The notes under the pieces are model-generated. The model was not told the DNA's origin and did not search any database. It saw only the letters and a list, made by a program, of their open reading frames with translations. From positions 1 through 9,498 of the forward strand of contig RFLL01000369.1 in the NCBI GenBank assembly GCA_003693905.1: DNA of 9,498 nt. The letters are read 5' to 3'. This document shows, piece by piece, positions 1-6,385 of this stretch (positions are counted from its first letter, which is position 1; the number at the start of each line of letters is the position of its first letter). Origin of the DNA: Alphaproteobacteria bacterium. GTDB lineage: Bacteria > Pseudomonadota > Alphaproteobacteria > Kiloniellales > J153. Position numbers and translations under genes: made by a program.

Positions 1-140
1 GTCTTGCCGGCCCCGTTTTCGCCCAGCAGGGCCAGCACCTCGCCGCGTGCCGGCGTCAGGTCGATGGCATCGTTGGCGACCAGATCACCGAAGCGTTTGG
101 TGATGGCGCTCAGGCGCAGGACGATTTCCTGTGCACTCAT
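1..140 (-). CDS. ABC transporter ATP-binding protein, N-terminal fragment (BMP-type importer)
   Basis: This is the beginning of an ATPase gene that runs off the left edge; 46 complete codons are visible. The protein starts [20 protein letters not shown], with the A-loop-type aromatic region of an ABC ATPase at residues 13-20, and reaches the Walker A motif GENGAGKT at residues 40-47 just where the window ends. In the cell it would bind and hydrolyse ATP on the cytoplasmic face of an importer. The neighbouring substrate-binding protein is of the BMP/PnrA family, whose ATPases are usually about 500 residues with two ABC domains (YufO/NupO type), so a nucleoside or purine-related substrate is likely but inferred. 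The ATG at 140 is chosen because an in-frame ATG is followed directly by conserved ABC sequence; the alternative ATG at 157 is in another frame and stops at once. No good ribosome-binding site is visible. Confidence 0.9.
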   Translation of the reverse strand, partial: MSAQEIVLRLSAITKRFGDLVANDAIDLTPARGEVLALLGENGAGK

Positions 141-183
141 GAGGTCTGCCAGGTCATGAAGGCGATTTTGAAGGTGAAAAGTG

Positions 184-220
184 CCGTCGGCGGGGTGCAC
201 GGGCCGCACCCCGCCGACGG
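184..220 (-). terminator. Perfect 15-bp hairpin between binding-protein and ATPase genes
   Basis: Bases 184-198 and 206-220 are exact inverse complements, giving an uninterrupted 15-bp GC-rich stem with a 7-base loop. It begins 13 bases after the stop codon of the binding-protein gene. On the minus strand it is followed after three bases by only four T residues, a poor U-tract. It is therefore better read as an attenuator or an mRNA 3'-end stabiliser than as a full terminator. Such stems are known after binding-protein genes in importer operons, where the binding protein is made in excess of the membrane parts (malE-malF is the standard example). Confidence 0.55.
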
Positions 221-233
221 GTCAGGGCAGACC

Positions 234-1229
234 TCAGGTCGGTTGCGAATCGTCGATCGGAACCTCGAACTCGCCGGCGATGATGGCCGCACGCTTTTTC
301 TTCACGGTCGCGATGACGTCGGCGGGCACGATCCCGGGATCGTAGTTCACGTCGTTGCCGCCGTACTTCATGAAGCTGTACGGGCTGTAATCGCGCCCGG
401 TCGGCTTGCCGGCGGCGACATCGGCAACCGCGGCCCCCAGAATCGGGTCGAAATTCCAGATCGCGTTGGCAAAGACGACGCCCGGATAGCGCGGGATGTA
501 GTCGATCAGCGAACCGACGGCGAGGATGCCGCGTTCCTTGGCCGCATCGGCGGTACCGATACGCTCGCCGAACAGAATGTCGGCGCCGGCGTCGATCTGC
601 GCCAGGCCGGCCTCCTTGGCCTTCGGCGGATCAAACCAGGTGCCGATGAAGCCGACCAGGAATTTGGCATCGGGCTTGACCTCGCGCACGCCGATGCGAA
701 AGGCGTTGATGAGGCGGTTGACCTCGGGAATCGGATAGCCGCCGACCGCGCCCAGGATGCCGGATTTGGTCAGGTGGCCGGCCATGATGCCGGTCAGATA
801 GGCGGCTTCGTGGTTCCAGGTGCCGAAAACGCCGAAGTTGTCGGGTTGCGGCCCGCCGCTGGAGCCCATCAGGAACGCGGTCTCGGGATAGTCCTTGGCG
901 ACCTGACGCGCTTCGCGTTCAACACCGTAGGATTCGCCGACGATGAGCTGCGCCCCGGATTCGGCATACTGGCGCATCGCCCGCGCATAGTCGGTGTTGG
1001 CCACCGATTCGGAGAAGGTGTATTCGATCGTGCCGGCCTTGTCGGCATTGAGCATGGCCTGATGCAGGCGCGAGTTCCACGCGTTTTCCACGGGAACGGT
1101 GTGGATGCCGGCGACCTTGACCGGGGCGGCATGGCCGCTGCGGACCCAGCCGCCCAGGGTCGCGATCGCGGTCCCGGCCGCCGCCGCGCCGAGGAACCCG
1201 CGCCGGGTCAGCGCGCATGTCTTCTTCAT
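234..1229 (-). CDS. BMP/PnrA-family ABC importer substrate-binding protein with Tat signal
   Basis: This encodes a 331-residue periplasmic binding protein of the BMP (PnrA/Med-like) family, type 1 periplasmic-binding fold. These proteins capture nucleosides or related small molecules and deliver them to an ABC importer. The N-terminus carries a twin-arginine signal, T8-R-R-G-F-L-G14, then an alanine-rich hydrophobic stretch and a probable cleavage site near residues 34-35 (GHAA/P). Family features follow: VKVAGIHTVPVENAWN at the first strand, a GESYGV segment, FGTWNHEAAYLTGIMAG, and VGGYPIPEVNRLINAF. The start at 1229 is chosen because GGAGG lies 6 bases upstream; ATG 1232 is adjacent and also possible, but the ATG-less extension further upstream is not needed. 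The ATPase gene follows 93 bases downstream in the same direction, so they form one operon. No lipobox is seen, although many family members are lipoproteins. The substrate cannot be told from sequence alone. Confidence 0.92.
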   Translation of the reverse strand: MKKTCALTRRGFLGAAAAGTAIATLGGWVRSGHAAPVKVAGIHTVPVENAWNSRLHQAMLNADKAGTIEYTFSESVANTDYARAMRQYAESGAQLIVGESYGVEREARQVAKDYPETAFLMGSSGGPQPDNFGVFGTWNHEAAYLTGIMAGHLTKSGILGAVGGYPIPEVNRLINAFRIGVREVKPDAKFLVGFIGTWFDPPKAKEAGLAQIDAGADILFGERIGTADAAKERGILAVGSLIDYIPRYPGVVFANAIWNFDPILGAAVADVAAGKPTGRDYSPYSFMKYGGNDVNYDPGIVPADVIATVKKKRAAIIAGEFEVPIDDSQPT

Positions 1230-1385
1230 CATCGTCCTCCCTGTCTTTATCTGTTTGTTTCGCAATACCTTTGTTCCGAAATACCGGACAGAGGACTGCG
1301 ATGGCCCGCAGCCCCCGACCCGCTCGGGTACCGTACGCTACTTCAGACGCTACAGGTTGCGTCTCAAGCCTTTCAGGCCCGTGCC

Positions 1386-1414
1386 ATTTGCAGGCGAGCG
1401 CTCCGGGATGTCAA
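1386..1414 (-). promoter_or_regulatory. Candidate promoter for the BMP importer operon
   Basis: On the minus strand a perfect TTGACA (1414-1409), preceded by GC as in the alphaproteobacterial CTTGAC box, is followed after exactly 17 bases by GCAAAT (1391-1386), which matches only three of six -10 positions. It lies just after the dodecin stop and would give a leader of about 150 bases before the binding-protein start. That leader contains a 6-bp stem (1345-1350 with 1359-1364, AGACGC/GCGTCT) and an A-rich stretch (minus strand) just before the ribosome-binding site. The weak -10 makes this tentative. Confidence 0.25.
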
Positions 1415-1424
1415 GCCGGTGTGC

Positions 1425-1634
1425 CTAGGGCTCGTAGCGAAAGCCCAGGCGCACGGCGACCTGATAGTTGCGCACTTCGCCATCGACGATGCGGCCGCGG
1501 ATCTGCCCGACCTCGAACCAGTCGAGATGGCGCAGGGTACCGGCGGCGGTTTCGATCGCGGTTTCGACCGCGTCCTCGATCGAGGTGTCGGAGGTGCCGA
1601 CGACCTCGGTGATGCGGTAGACGGTCTCGCTCAT
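1425..1634 (-). CDS. Dodecin family flavin-binding protein
   Basis: This is a 69-residue protein, the usual dodecin length. Dodecins form hollow dodecamers that bind riboflavin, FMN or FAD in stacked pairs and buffer free flavin in the cytoplasm. The sequence shows the family pattern: MSETVYRITEVVGTS with the SxxSIEDAV start of the helix (residues 15-30), the conserved tryptophan W39 in HLDWFEV that stacks on flavin, then G-Q-I-R-G-R-I and the C-terminal strand YQVAVRLGFR. The start ATG at 1634 has GGGGAGG 7 bases upstream. The same frame is open far upstream (to 2498) but that extension is low-complexity antisense of gspO and was not used. The gene is divergent from gspO and lies 195 bases ahead of the binding-protein gene, so it is probably its own transcription unit. 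In its upstream region the minus strand carries TAAAAT at 1702-1697 as a possible -10 box, without a convincing -35. Confidence 0.93.
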   Translation of the reverse strand: MSETVYRITEVVGTSDTSIEDAVETAIETAAGTLRHLDWFEVGQIRGRIVDGEVRNYQVAVRLGFRYEP

Positions 1635-1799
1635 GTGGGGCCTCCCCAGGTTCGAGAGATCGGCAGGGTCGATGCTCGATGGATGAGCCGAGGTCGATTT
1701 TAGCCGTTCCACAGGGCGCAGTTCGAGGTCAATCGCCCGCATCGCCGGTGGCCGCCACGGGTGACAGGTGGCATCGTCGCGGCGCGCGGTGTAAGAGAG

Positions 1800-1850
1800 G
1801 CCACGCTGGGGGCGCATGCCCCCCGAAAGGCGCGCTCCGCAAGACGTGGC
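1800..1850 (+). promoter_or_regulatory. Structured leader in front of gspO
   Basis: GCCACG at 1800-1805 can pair with CGTGGC at 1845-1850, enclosing a second stem GGGGGC/GCCCCC (1808-1813 with 1818-1823) with the tetraloop GCAT. The outer 3' arm ends six bases before the gspO ATG, where a ribosome-binding site would lie, and no Shine-Dalgarno sequence is visible there. The fold could limit gspO translation, but in GC-rich DNA short stems arise by chance, so this is only suggestive. Confidence 0.25.
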
Positions 1851-1856
1851 ATCTGA

Positions 1857-2615
1857 ATGACGGACCTCCTGCGCTATCATTGGGTTCTGCTGCTTGTCGC
1901 GGCCCCGTGCGTTGGCAGCTTCATCGGTGTCGTCGTCGCACGTCTGCCGCAGGGACGTCCGTTCGGTTTCGTGCGCTCGGCCTGTCCGGCCTGCGATCAT
2001 GTGCTGTCCTGGGCTGATCTCGTGCCGATTCTCGGCTGGGTCATGCGCCGTGGCCGGTGTGGCTATTGCGGTGCCGCCATTTCGCCGGCCTATCCGGCCG
2101 TCGAACTGGCCGCTCTGGGCATTGCCGTATGGAGCCTGGCGGTGATGCCGGGGTGGCTGGCCTGGGCCGGCAGCGGATTCGGCTGGACGCTGCTGACGCT
2201 GGCGTGGATCGATGCCCGTCACCTGGTCCTTCCGGACGAACTGACTCTGCCGCTGGTTCCCGCCGGGCTCGCCGTCGCCTGGGCAGTCGATCCGGGGCGC
2301 CTCGGCGATCACGTGATCGGGACGGTAGGGGGGTTCGCTGCGATCTGGGCCCTGCGCTGGCTCTATGGCCGGTTGCGCGGGCGCGAGGGCATCGGGCTCG
2401 GTGATGCCAAGCTGCTGGCCGCCGGCGGCGCCTGGGTGGGGTGGCAGGGACTGGCCGGAGGGCTGCTGATTGCGGCGCTTGCCGCCTTGCTGGCGCATGC
2501 CCTGCGGGCGCGGCTGCGGGGCGAGCGCCTCGGCGGGCGCGAGCTGCCGTTCGGACCCTATCTTGCCGCCGGGCTGTGGATCACATGGCTTTATGGTCCC
2601 TTAACAGTAGGATAA
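1857..2615 (+). CDS. gspO: Type 4 prepilin peptidase GspO/PilD
   Basis: This 252-residue polytopic inner-membrane aspartyl protease cleaves the leader of prepilins after the glycine before the FTxxE motif and N-methylates the new N-terminus. Motifs in order: the N-terminal GSFIGVVVARLP segment (residues 20-31); a cytoplasmic zinc-type tetracysteine, C43xxC46 and C68xxC71; then the catalytic aspartates D119 in WIDARHLVLPDELT and D183 in the GxGD motif GLGDAK. The two aspartates are 64 apart, the spacing known from Vibrio cholerae TcpJ (125 and 189). Hydrophobic segments lie at about 9-27, 83-118, 132-143, 152-168 and 186-214. Its substrates are probably the four pseudopilins encoded downstream; it could also serve a type IV pilus system, which is why PilD is an alternative name. 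It stands apart from the gspE operon and is divergent from dodecin. The ATG at 1857 has no clear ribosome-binding site but fits the family N-terminus. Confidence 0.95.
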   Translation: MTDLLRYHWVLLLVAAPCVGSFIGVVVARLPQGRPFGFVRSACPACDHVLSWADLVPILGWVMRRGRCGYCGAAISPAYPAVELAALGIAVWSLAVMPGWLAWAGSGFGWTLLTLAWIDARHLVLPDELTLPLVPAGLAVAWAVDPGRLGDHVIGTVGGFAAIWALRWLYGRLRGREGIGLGDAKLLAAGGAWVGWQGLAGGLLIAALAALLAHALRARLRGERLGGRELPFGPYLAAGLWITWLYGPLTVG

Positions 2616-2650
2616 CCATAATCTCCTCAGAAAAAGCCATAAGCGGAGCC

Positions 2651-2678
2651 GCGCGGGCCGCCCGGCCTTTGTTTGTTT
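2651..2678 (+). terminator. Possible intrinsic terminator after gspO
   Basis: CGGG (2654-2657) pairs with CCCG (2661-2664) around a 3-base loop, and with a one-base bulge at 2653 the stem extends by two more pairs (2651-2652 with 2665-2666). It is followed by TTTGTTTGTTT. The stem is short but the T-rich run is unusual in this GC-rich window and lies 35 bases after the gspO stop. It would separate gspO from the gspE operon. Confidence 0.4.
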
Positions 2679-2783
2679 CAACGATGTCACGCACGGCTGA
2701 CATGATTAACGCTATATTGCGCCGAACGGACAGGCTGCGTCGCGGCGGGGGTCGGGACCGGCGCCGGAGCCGGGGCCGGGGCA

Positions 2784-2813
2784 GAAAGTTGTTAAACCTT
2801 GCGCGCCATGATG
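2784..2813 (+). promoter_or_regulatory. Shared bipartite element, copy 1 (upstream of gspE)
   Basis: This 30-base stretch matches 8763-8792, in front of gspL, at 22 positions with no gap. Two blocks are identical: GAAA-N-TTGTTAA (TTGTTAA at 2789-2795) and CCATGATG (2806-2813), with the same distance between them. It lies 108 bases upstream of the gspE start. It could be an operator that co-regulates the two T2SS transcription units, or the translation-initiation region of a leader frame that starts at its ATGATG. Function is inferred only from recurrence and position. Confidence 0.45.
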
Positions 2814-2924
2814 CACAGTGCGGCGCATTTCCAGGCGTGCCCCCGTGTCATGCCCGGTTCCCGGGGCGGGGCATGCGCCATGGGGTGGCAAGGTGTGCCC
2901 AACAGCATGGATGAGCGGGCATGA
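2808..2924 (+). other. Possible 38-codon leader frame coupled to gspE
   Basis: An open frame starts at the ATGATG of the shared element and ends with a TGA (2922-2924) that overlaps the gspE start codon as ATGA. In the same frame, further ATG codons occur at 2850, 2880 and 2907, so a shorter peptide is also possible. The peptide (MMHSAAHFQACPRVMP...) resembles nothing I recognise. No Shine-Dalgarno sequence precedes ATG 2808. Its interest lies in the coupling geometry and in the parallel arrangement before gspL; it may simply be chance. Confidence 0.2.
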
Positions 2925-4639
2925 ACCTGCAGGCGGTGGTCACCAATCTGGAGGATTACGAGCAGGCGCTGGGCGAGCGCCTGATCGCGCGCGGCAAACT
3001 CGACCGCGCCGGTCTGGAGCGGGCGCGGCGAATCCGTACCGACACCGGCGAGCGGTTGAGCTCGCTGTTGCCCAAGCTCGGCCTGGTTTCGGAACGCGAC
3101 ATGGCGGCGGCCATCGCCGAACAGCTTGAACTGCCGATCGTCAGCCCGCGCGAATTTCCCGATCAGCCGCTGTTCAAGGACAGGCTGAGCCCGCGCTTCC
3201 TGCGCGAGGCCCAGGTTCTGCCCATCGCCGAAGAGGCCAACGGCCTCGTCGTGGCCATGGCCGATCCGCTCAATCAGTACGCGGCCGATGCCTTGCGCAT
3301 GGTCGCCGGCAAGGCGCTGCTGCCGCGGGTGGCCGCGCCGGGCGATCTGGAAGCGGCGATTGATCGCCTTTACGCGCGCGATTCCGGTGATGGCGGTGCG
3401 CAATCGACGACGGCGGAGGATTTCGGCGACGGTCTCGACCTCGATGTCGAGCGCCTGCGCGATCTGGCCAGCGAGGCGCCGGTCATCCGCCTGGTCAATC
3501 AGTTGATCACCCGGGCGGTCGAGGCGCGGGCCTCCGACATTCACATAGAGCCGTTCGAAACCGCGCTGCGCGTGCGTTTTCGCATCGACGGCGTGCTGCG
3601 CGAAATCGAGCCGCCCCCCAACCGCTTTCGCGCCGCCATCGTCTCGCGCATCAAGATCATGGCCAAGTTGAACATCGCCGAGCGCCGTCTGCCCCAGGAC
3701 GGCCGCATCAAGCTGGCGATTCGCGGCACGCCGATCGACCTGCGCGTCTCGACGGTGCCGACCATGCACGGCGAAGGCGTCGTACTGCGGGTGCTCGACC
3801 GCACCGGGGTGCAGCTCGATCTTGCCGCTCTCGGCGTGGGCGACCGTACCCTGCACACCTTTCTGCGCATTCTCGAACGCCCGCACGGCATCGTGCTGGT
3901 GACGGGGCCGACCGGCAGCGGCAAGACGACGACGCTTTATGCCTCGCTGGTCCGTCTCAACAGTCCCGACAAGAAAATCCTGACCGTCGAGGATCCGATC
4001 GAATACCAGCTCGACGGCATCAATCAGATTCAGGTCAAGCCGAGCATCGGTCTGTCGTTCGCCAATGTGCTGCGCTCGATCCTGCGCCAGGATCCGGACA
4101 TCATCATGATCGGCGAGATTCGGGATTCGGAAACCGCGGAAATCGCCATTCAGGCGGCCCTGACCGGTCATCTGGTGCTGTCGACTCTGCACACCAACGA
4201 TGCCGCCAGCACGATTTCGCGTCTGCTCGACATGGGGGCAGAAGACTATCTTCTGACCTCGACCCTCAACGGTGTCGCCGCGCAACGTCTGGTACGCACC
4301 TTGTGCACGAATTGCCGCACCCGCGAACCGGCGCTGCCGGAGATCGTCGAGCAGCTCGGTCTGCGCCGCTATACCGCGGAGCCGGATATCTACCTCTACA
4401 AGGCCGAGGGGTGCGAAGAATGCAACGGCACCGGTTTTCGCGGTCGCAGCAGCCTGATCGAGATTCTGGTCGTCACCGATGCCATCCGCCGCCTCATTCT
4501 GCGCCGCGCCGAGGCGATGGAGCTGCACCGCGCGGCGGTCGAAGAGGGCATGCGCACCATGTTCGATGACGGCATGGAAAAGGCGCTGGCCGGTTTGACG
4601 ACGGTCGAGGAAGTCCTGCGCGTCACCCGGGAAGTGTGA
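2921..4639 (+). CDS. gspE: Type II secretion assembly ATPase GspE
   Basis: This 572-residue cytoplasmic hexameric ATPase of the secretion superfamily (PulE/PilB type) powers assembly of the pseudopilus, docking on GspL and GspF. An N-terminal T2SSE_N-type domain covers about residues 14-150 (start of frame YEQALGERLIARGKL). The core shows the Asp box RASDIHIEP (203-211) with VRFRIDGVLR, Walker A GPTGSGKT (329-336, K335), the second Asp-rich segment TVEDPIEYQ, Walker B DPDIIMIGEIRD (391-402, E399) and the His box HLVLSTLHTN (417-426). A zinc-binding tetracysteine is formed by C462/C465 and C498/C501. All catalytic features are intact and length is normal for the family. PilB would look similar, but the pseudopilin genes downstream decide for GspE. 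The ATG at 2921 has only a weak GAGCGG upstream; its first bases overlap the stop of a small upstream frame. The stop overlaps the gspF start by one base. Confidence 0.97.
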   Translation: MNLQAVVTNLEDYEQALGERLIARGKLDRAGLERARRIRTDTGERLSSLLPKLGLVSERDMAAAIAEQLELPIVSPREFPDQPLFKDRLSPRFLREAQVLPIAEEANGLVVAMADPLNQYAADALRMVAGKALLPRVAAPGDLEAAIDRLYARDSGDGGAQSTTAEDFGDGLDLDVERLRDLASEAPVIRLVNQLITRAVEARASDIHIEPFETALRVRFRIDGVLREIEPPPNRFRAAIVSRIKIMAKLNIAERRLPQDGRIKLAIRGTPIDLRVSTVPTMHGEGVVLRVLDRTGVQLDLAALGVGDRTLHTFLRILERPHGIVLVTGPTGSGKTTTLYASLVRLNSPDKKILTVEDPIEYQLDGINQIQVKPSIGLSFANVLRSILRQDPDIIMIGEIRDSETAEIAIQAALTGHLVLSTLHTNDAASTISRLLDMGAEDYLLTSTLNGVAAQRLVRTLCTNCRTREPALPEIVEQLGLRRYTAEPDIYLYKAEGCEECNGTGFRGRSSLIEILVVTDAIRRLILRRAEAMELHRAAVEEGMRTMFDDGMEKALAGLTTVEEVLRVTREV

Positions 4640-5862
4640 TGCCGCAATTCAGTTACAAGGCGGTTGCCGCCGACGGCGAAATCATCGAGGGCGAGATCGA
4701 GGCGCCGAACCGCGACGCGGTGGTCGAGCACCTGCATGCCCAGGGCGCAGTGCCGATCCGCGCCGAGGAGCAGGCGCGGGCGCTTCGTGCCGCACCGTCG
4801 CTGCCACGCATGTTCCGCGTTTCGCAGCGCATGTCGCGGCGCGATGTGGCGCTGTTGACCCGCGAACTGGCGACCCTGCTTCAGGCCGGTCTGCCACTCG
4901 ACCGGGCTCTGGGGGTCATGCTTGAACTGGGCACCGCGGCGCCGGTGCGCGTGGTGCTGGAATCGCTGCGCGATCAGGTCCGCGGCGGGGCGACGCTGGC
5001 CGATGCGATGCAGGAGCATCCCGATCTGTTTCCCAACTACTACGTCGGGATGGTGCGCGCCGGCGAGGCCGGCGGATCGCTGGATGCGGTTCTGGCGCGT
5101 CTGGCTGAAACCCTGGAGCGGGCCCAGGCCCTGCGCGATTCGGTGCGTGCGGCGCTGCGTTATCCGGCCCTGGTGGTGTTCATGGCGGCGGCCTCGCTGT
5201 TTGTGCTGATGACGGCGGTGATTCCCGAATTCCGGCCGCTGTTCGAGGACGCGGGGGCGGCGATGCCGACCTCGACCCGGGTCGTGATCGCCGTCTCCGA
5301 TTTCCTGGCCGCCTACTGGTGGGCTCTGGGGGCGGCCGTGCTGGCCGCAGTTCTGATTATCCGCCGACACAACGCGACGCCGACCGGGCGGTTGCGCTGG
5401 GATGCATGGCGCATCCGGGCGCCGGTCATCGGCGATCTGACGATCAAGGTCGAAGTGGCGCGGTTCAGCCGCACGCTCGGCACGCTGCTGAGCAACGGCG
5501 TCAGCGTGCTCAACGCCATGTCGATGACCATCGACACCCTGGACAATCGGGCCGTCGCCACGGCCGTGGCCAAGGCACAGGGGCGCTTGGCGAAAGGCGA
5601 AGGGCTGTCGGCGCCGCTGGCCGAGACCGGCGTCTTTCCCGGTCTTGCCCTGCAACTCGTGCGCGTCGGCGAGGAGACCGGGCATCTGGATGCCATGCTG
5701 CTGCGGATTGCCGAAATCTACGATCAGGAGGTCAAGCGCGCCCTGGAGCGCATGCTGTCCCTGCTGGTGCCGGCGGTGACCTTGGGGCTGGGCCTGCTGA
5801 TTGCTGTCATCATCGGTTCGATGATGGCTGCCATCATGAGCGTGTATGATTTGCCGTTTTAA
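4639..5862 (+). CDS. gspF: Type II secretion inner-membrane platform protein GspF
   Basis: This 407-residue protein is the central inner-membrane component that couples GspE ATP hydrolysis to pseudopilus extension. It opens with the family N-terminus PQFSYKAVAADGEIIEGEIEA, followed by two tandem T2SSF helical domains: the first at about 68-190 (RRDVALLTRELATLLQAGLPL), the second at about 270-395 (VARFSRTLGTLLSNGVSVL...). Membrane segments lie at about residues 172-195 (ending AVIPEF), 215-242 and 375-400. The characteristic GEETGHLDAMLLRIAEIYDQEV segment precedes the last membrane helix. The ATG at 4639 overlaps the gspE stop (TGATG), a typical coupled junction, with GGGAAG a few bases upstream; GTG at 4636 would add one residue. 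The protein is full length with no sign of damage. Confidence 0.97.
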   Translation: MPQFSYKAVAADGEIIEGEIEAPNRDAVVEHLHAQGAVPIRAEEQARALRAAPSLPRMFRVSQRMSRRDVALLTRELATLLQAGLPLDRALGVMLELGTAAPVRVVLESLRDQVRGGATLADAMQEHPDLFPNYYVGMVRAGEAGGSLDAVLARLAETLERAQALRDSVRAALRYPALVVFMAAASLFVLMTAVIPEFRPLFEDAGAAMPTSTRVVIAVSDFLAAYWWALGAAVLAAVLIIRRHNATPTGRLRWDAWRIRAPVIGDLTIKVEVARFSRTLGTLLSNGVSVLNAMSMTIDTLDNRAVATAVAKAQGRLAKGEGLSAPLAETGVFPGLALQLVRVGEETGHLDAMLLRIAEIYDQEVKRALERMLSLLVPAVTLGLGLLIAVIIGSMMAAIMSVYDLPF

Positions 5863-5893
5863 TGTTTTCATATAGTTGCGAAGAGGCGATGAC

Positions 5894-6379
5894 ATGATGG
5901 TTGAAGTACGGTGCGACGGGGCGACTGTCCACGAGGCGAAGAGGGGGGGCGGCGTGCGCACCGGCAGGCGGGCGAGGCAGCGCGGCTTCACCCTGGTCGA
6001 GCTGCTGGTCGTCCTTGTCATCCTCGGCCTGATCGTCGCCTTCGCCGCGCCGCGGGTGATCCAGTATGTCGGCGGGGCCAAATCCGATGCCGCGAAAATC
6101 CAGATCGAGCGTCTGAGTAGCGTACTCGACCTCTATCGGCTGGAGGTCGGCCGCTATCCCAGCGAGGACGAAGGTCTTCAGGCACTGGTGGAGCGCCCGG
6201 CCGACGCCGAGGCGTGGAACGGCCCCTACATCAAGAAATCCAATGCTCTGACCGATCCGTGGGGGCGGCCTTACATCTATCGCTATCCCGGCGAACACGG
6301 CGAATTCGACCTCTACAGTCTGGGGGCCGACGGTGCGGAAGGCGGCGATGGCGAGAATGCGGATATTACCAACTGGTAG
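5894..6379 (+). CDS. gspG: Major pseudopilin GspG
   Basis: This is the main subunit of the periplasmic pseudopilus. The prepilin cleavage site is RQRG/FTLVELLVVLVILGLIVAFAAP, with glycine at -1, phenylalanine at +1 and glutamate at +5, and the mature protein is 130 residues, normal for GspG. The C-terminal half shows the family signatures YPSEDEGLQALVERP, GPYIKKSN, DPWGRPYIYRYPGEHGEFDLYSLGADG and the calcium-site loop ending ENADITNW. The start is uncertain. ATG 5894 has GAAGAGG 7 bases upstream but gives a 31-residue leader. GTG 5954 has a G-rich AGAGGGGGGG just upstream and gives an 11-residue leader (VRTGRRARQRG), the more usual size. TTG at 5876 is unlikely. The gene is 31 bases after gspF by the first choice, and gspH follows 6 bases after its stop. 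It needs GspO for maturation. Confidence 0.96.
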   Translation: MMVEVRCDGATVHEAKRGGGVRTGRRARQRGFTLVELLVVLVILGLIVAFAAPRVIQYVGGAKSDAAKIQIERLSSVLDLYRLEVGRYPSEDEGLQALVERPADAEAWNGPYIKKSNALTDPWGRPYIYRYPGEHGEFDLYSLGADGAEGGDGENADITNW

Positions 6380-6385
6380 GGATCG

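Larger units (their letters stand above)
2616..2920. other. 305-base intergenic region between gspO and gspE
   Basis: No convincing protein-coding gene is seen apart from the possible leader frame at 2808-2924. The region holds in order: an AT-richer stretch after the gspO stop; the candidate terminator at 2651-2678; a TATATT at 2713-2718 that fits a -10 box but lacks a -35 at the right distance; a very GC-rich, repetitive stretch at 2733-2781 made of CCGG/GGGGCC-like blocks; the bipartite element at 2784-2813 that recurs in front of gspL; and a 7-bp stem, CATGCCC at 2849-2855 with GGGCATG at 2869-2875. The promoter of the gspE operon is expected here. Confidence 0.7.

Noticed and set aside
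156..1703. 515-codon plus-strand frame across the importer gene and dodecin
   Set aside because: It is antisense to two clear genes on the minus strand and has no domain; long antisense frames are usual at this GC content.
1635..2498. Long N-terminal extension of the dodecin frame
   Set aside because: Dodecins are about 70 residues, a good ribosome-binding site precedes ATG 1634, and the extension is antisense to gspO.
2697..2718. CTGACA and TATATT as a gspE promoter
   Set aside because: The two hexamers are only 10 bases apart, too close for sigma-70; TATATT alone remains only a hint.
2733..2781. GC-rich repeated CCGG/GGGGCC blocks
   Set aside because: Units are irregular and short; there is no defined repeat length, so they were not called as a tandem repeat.
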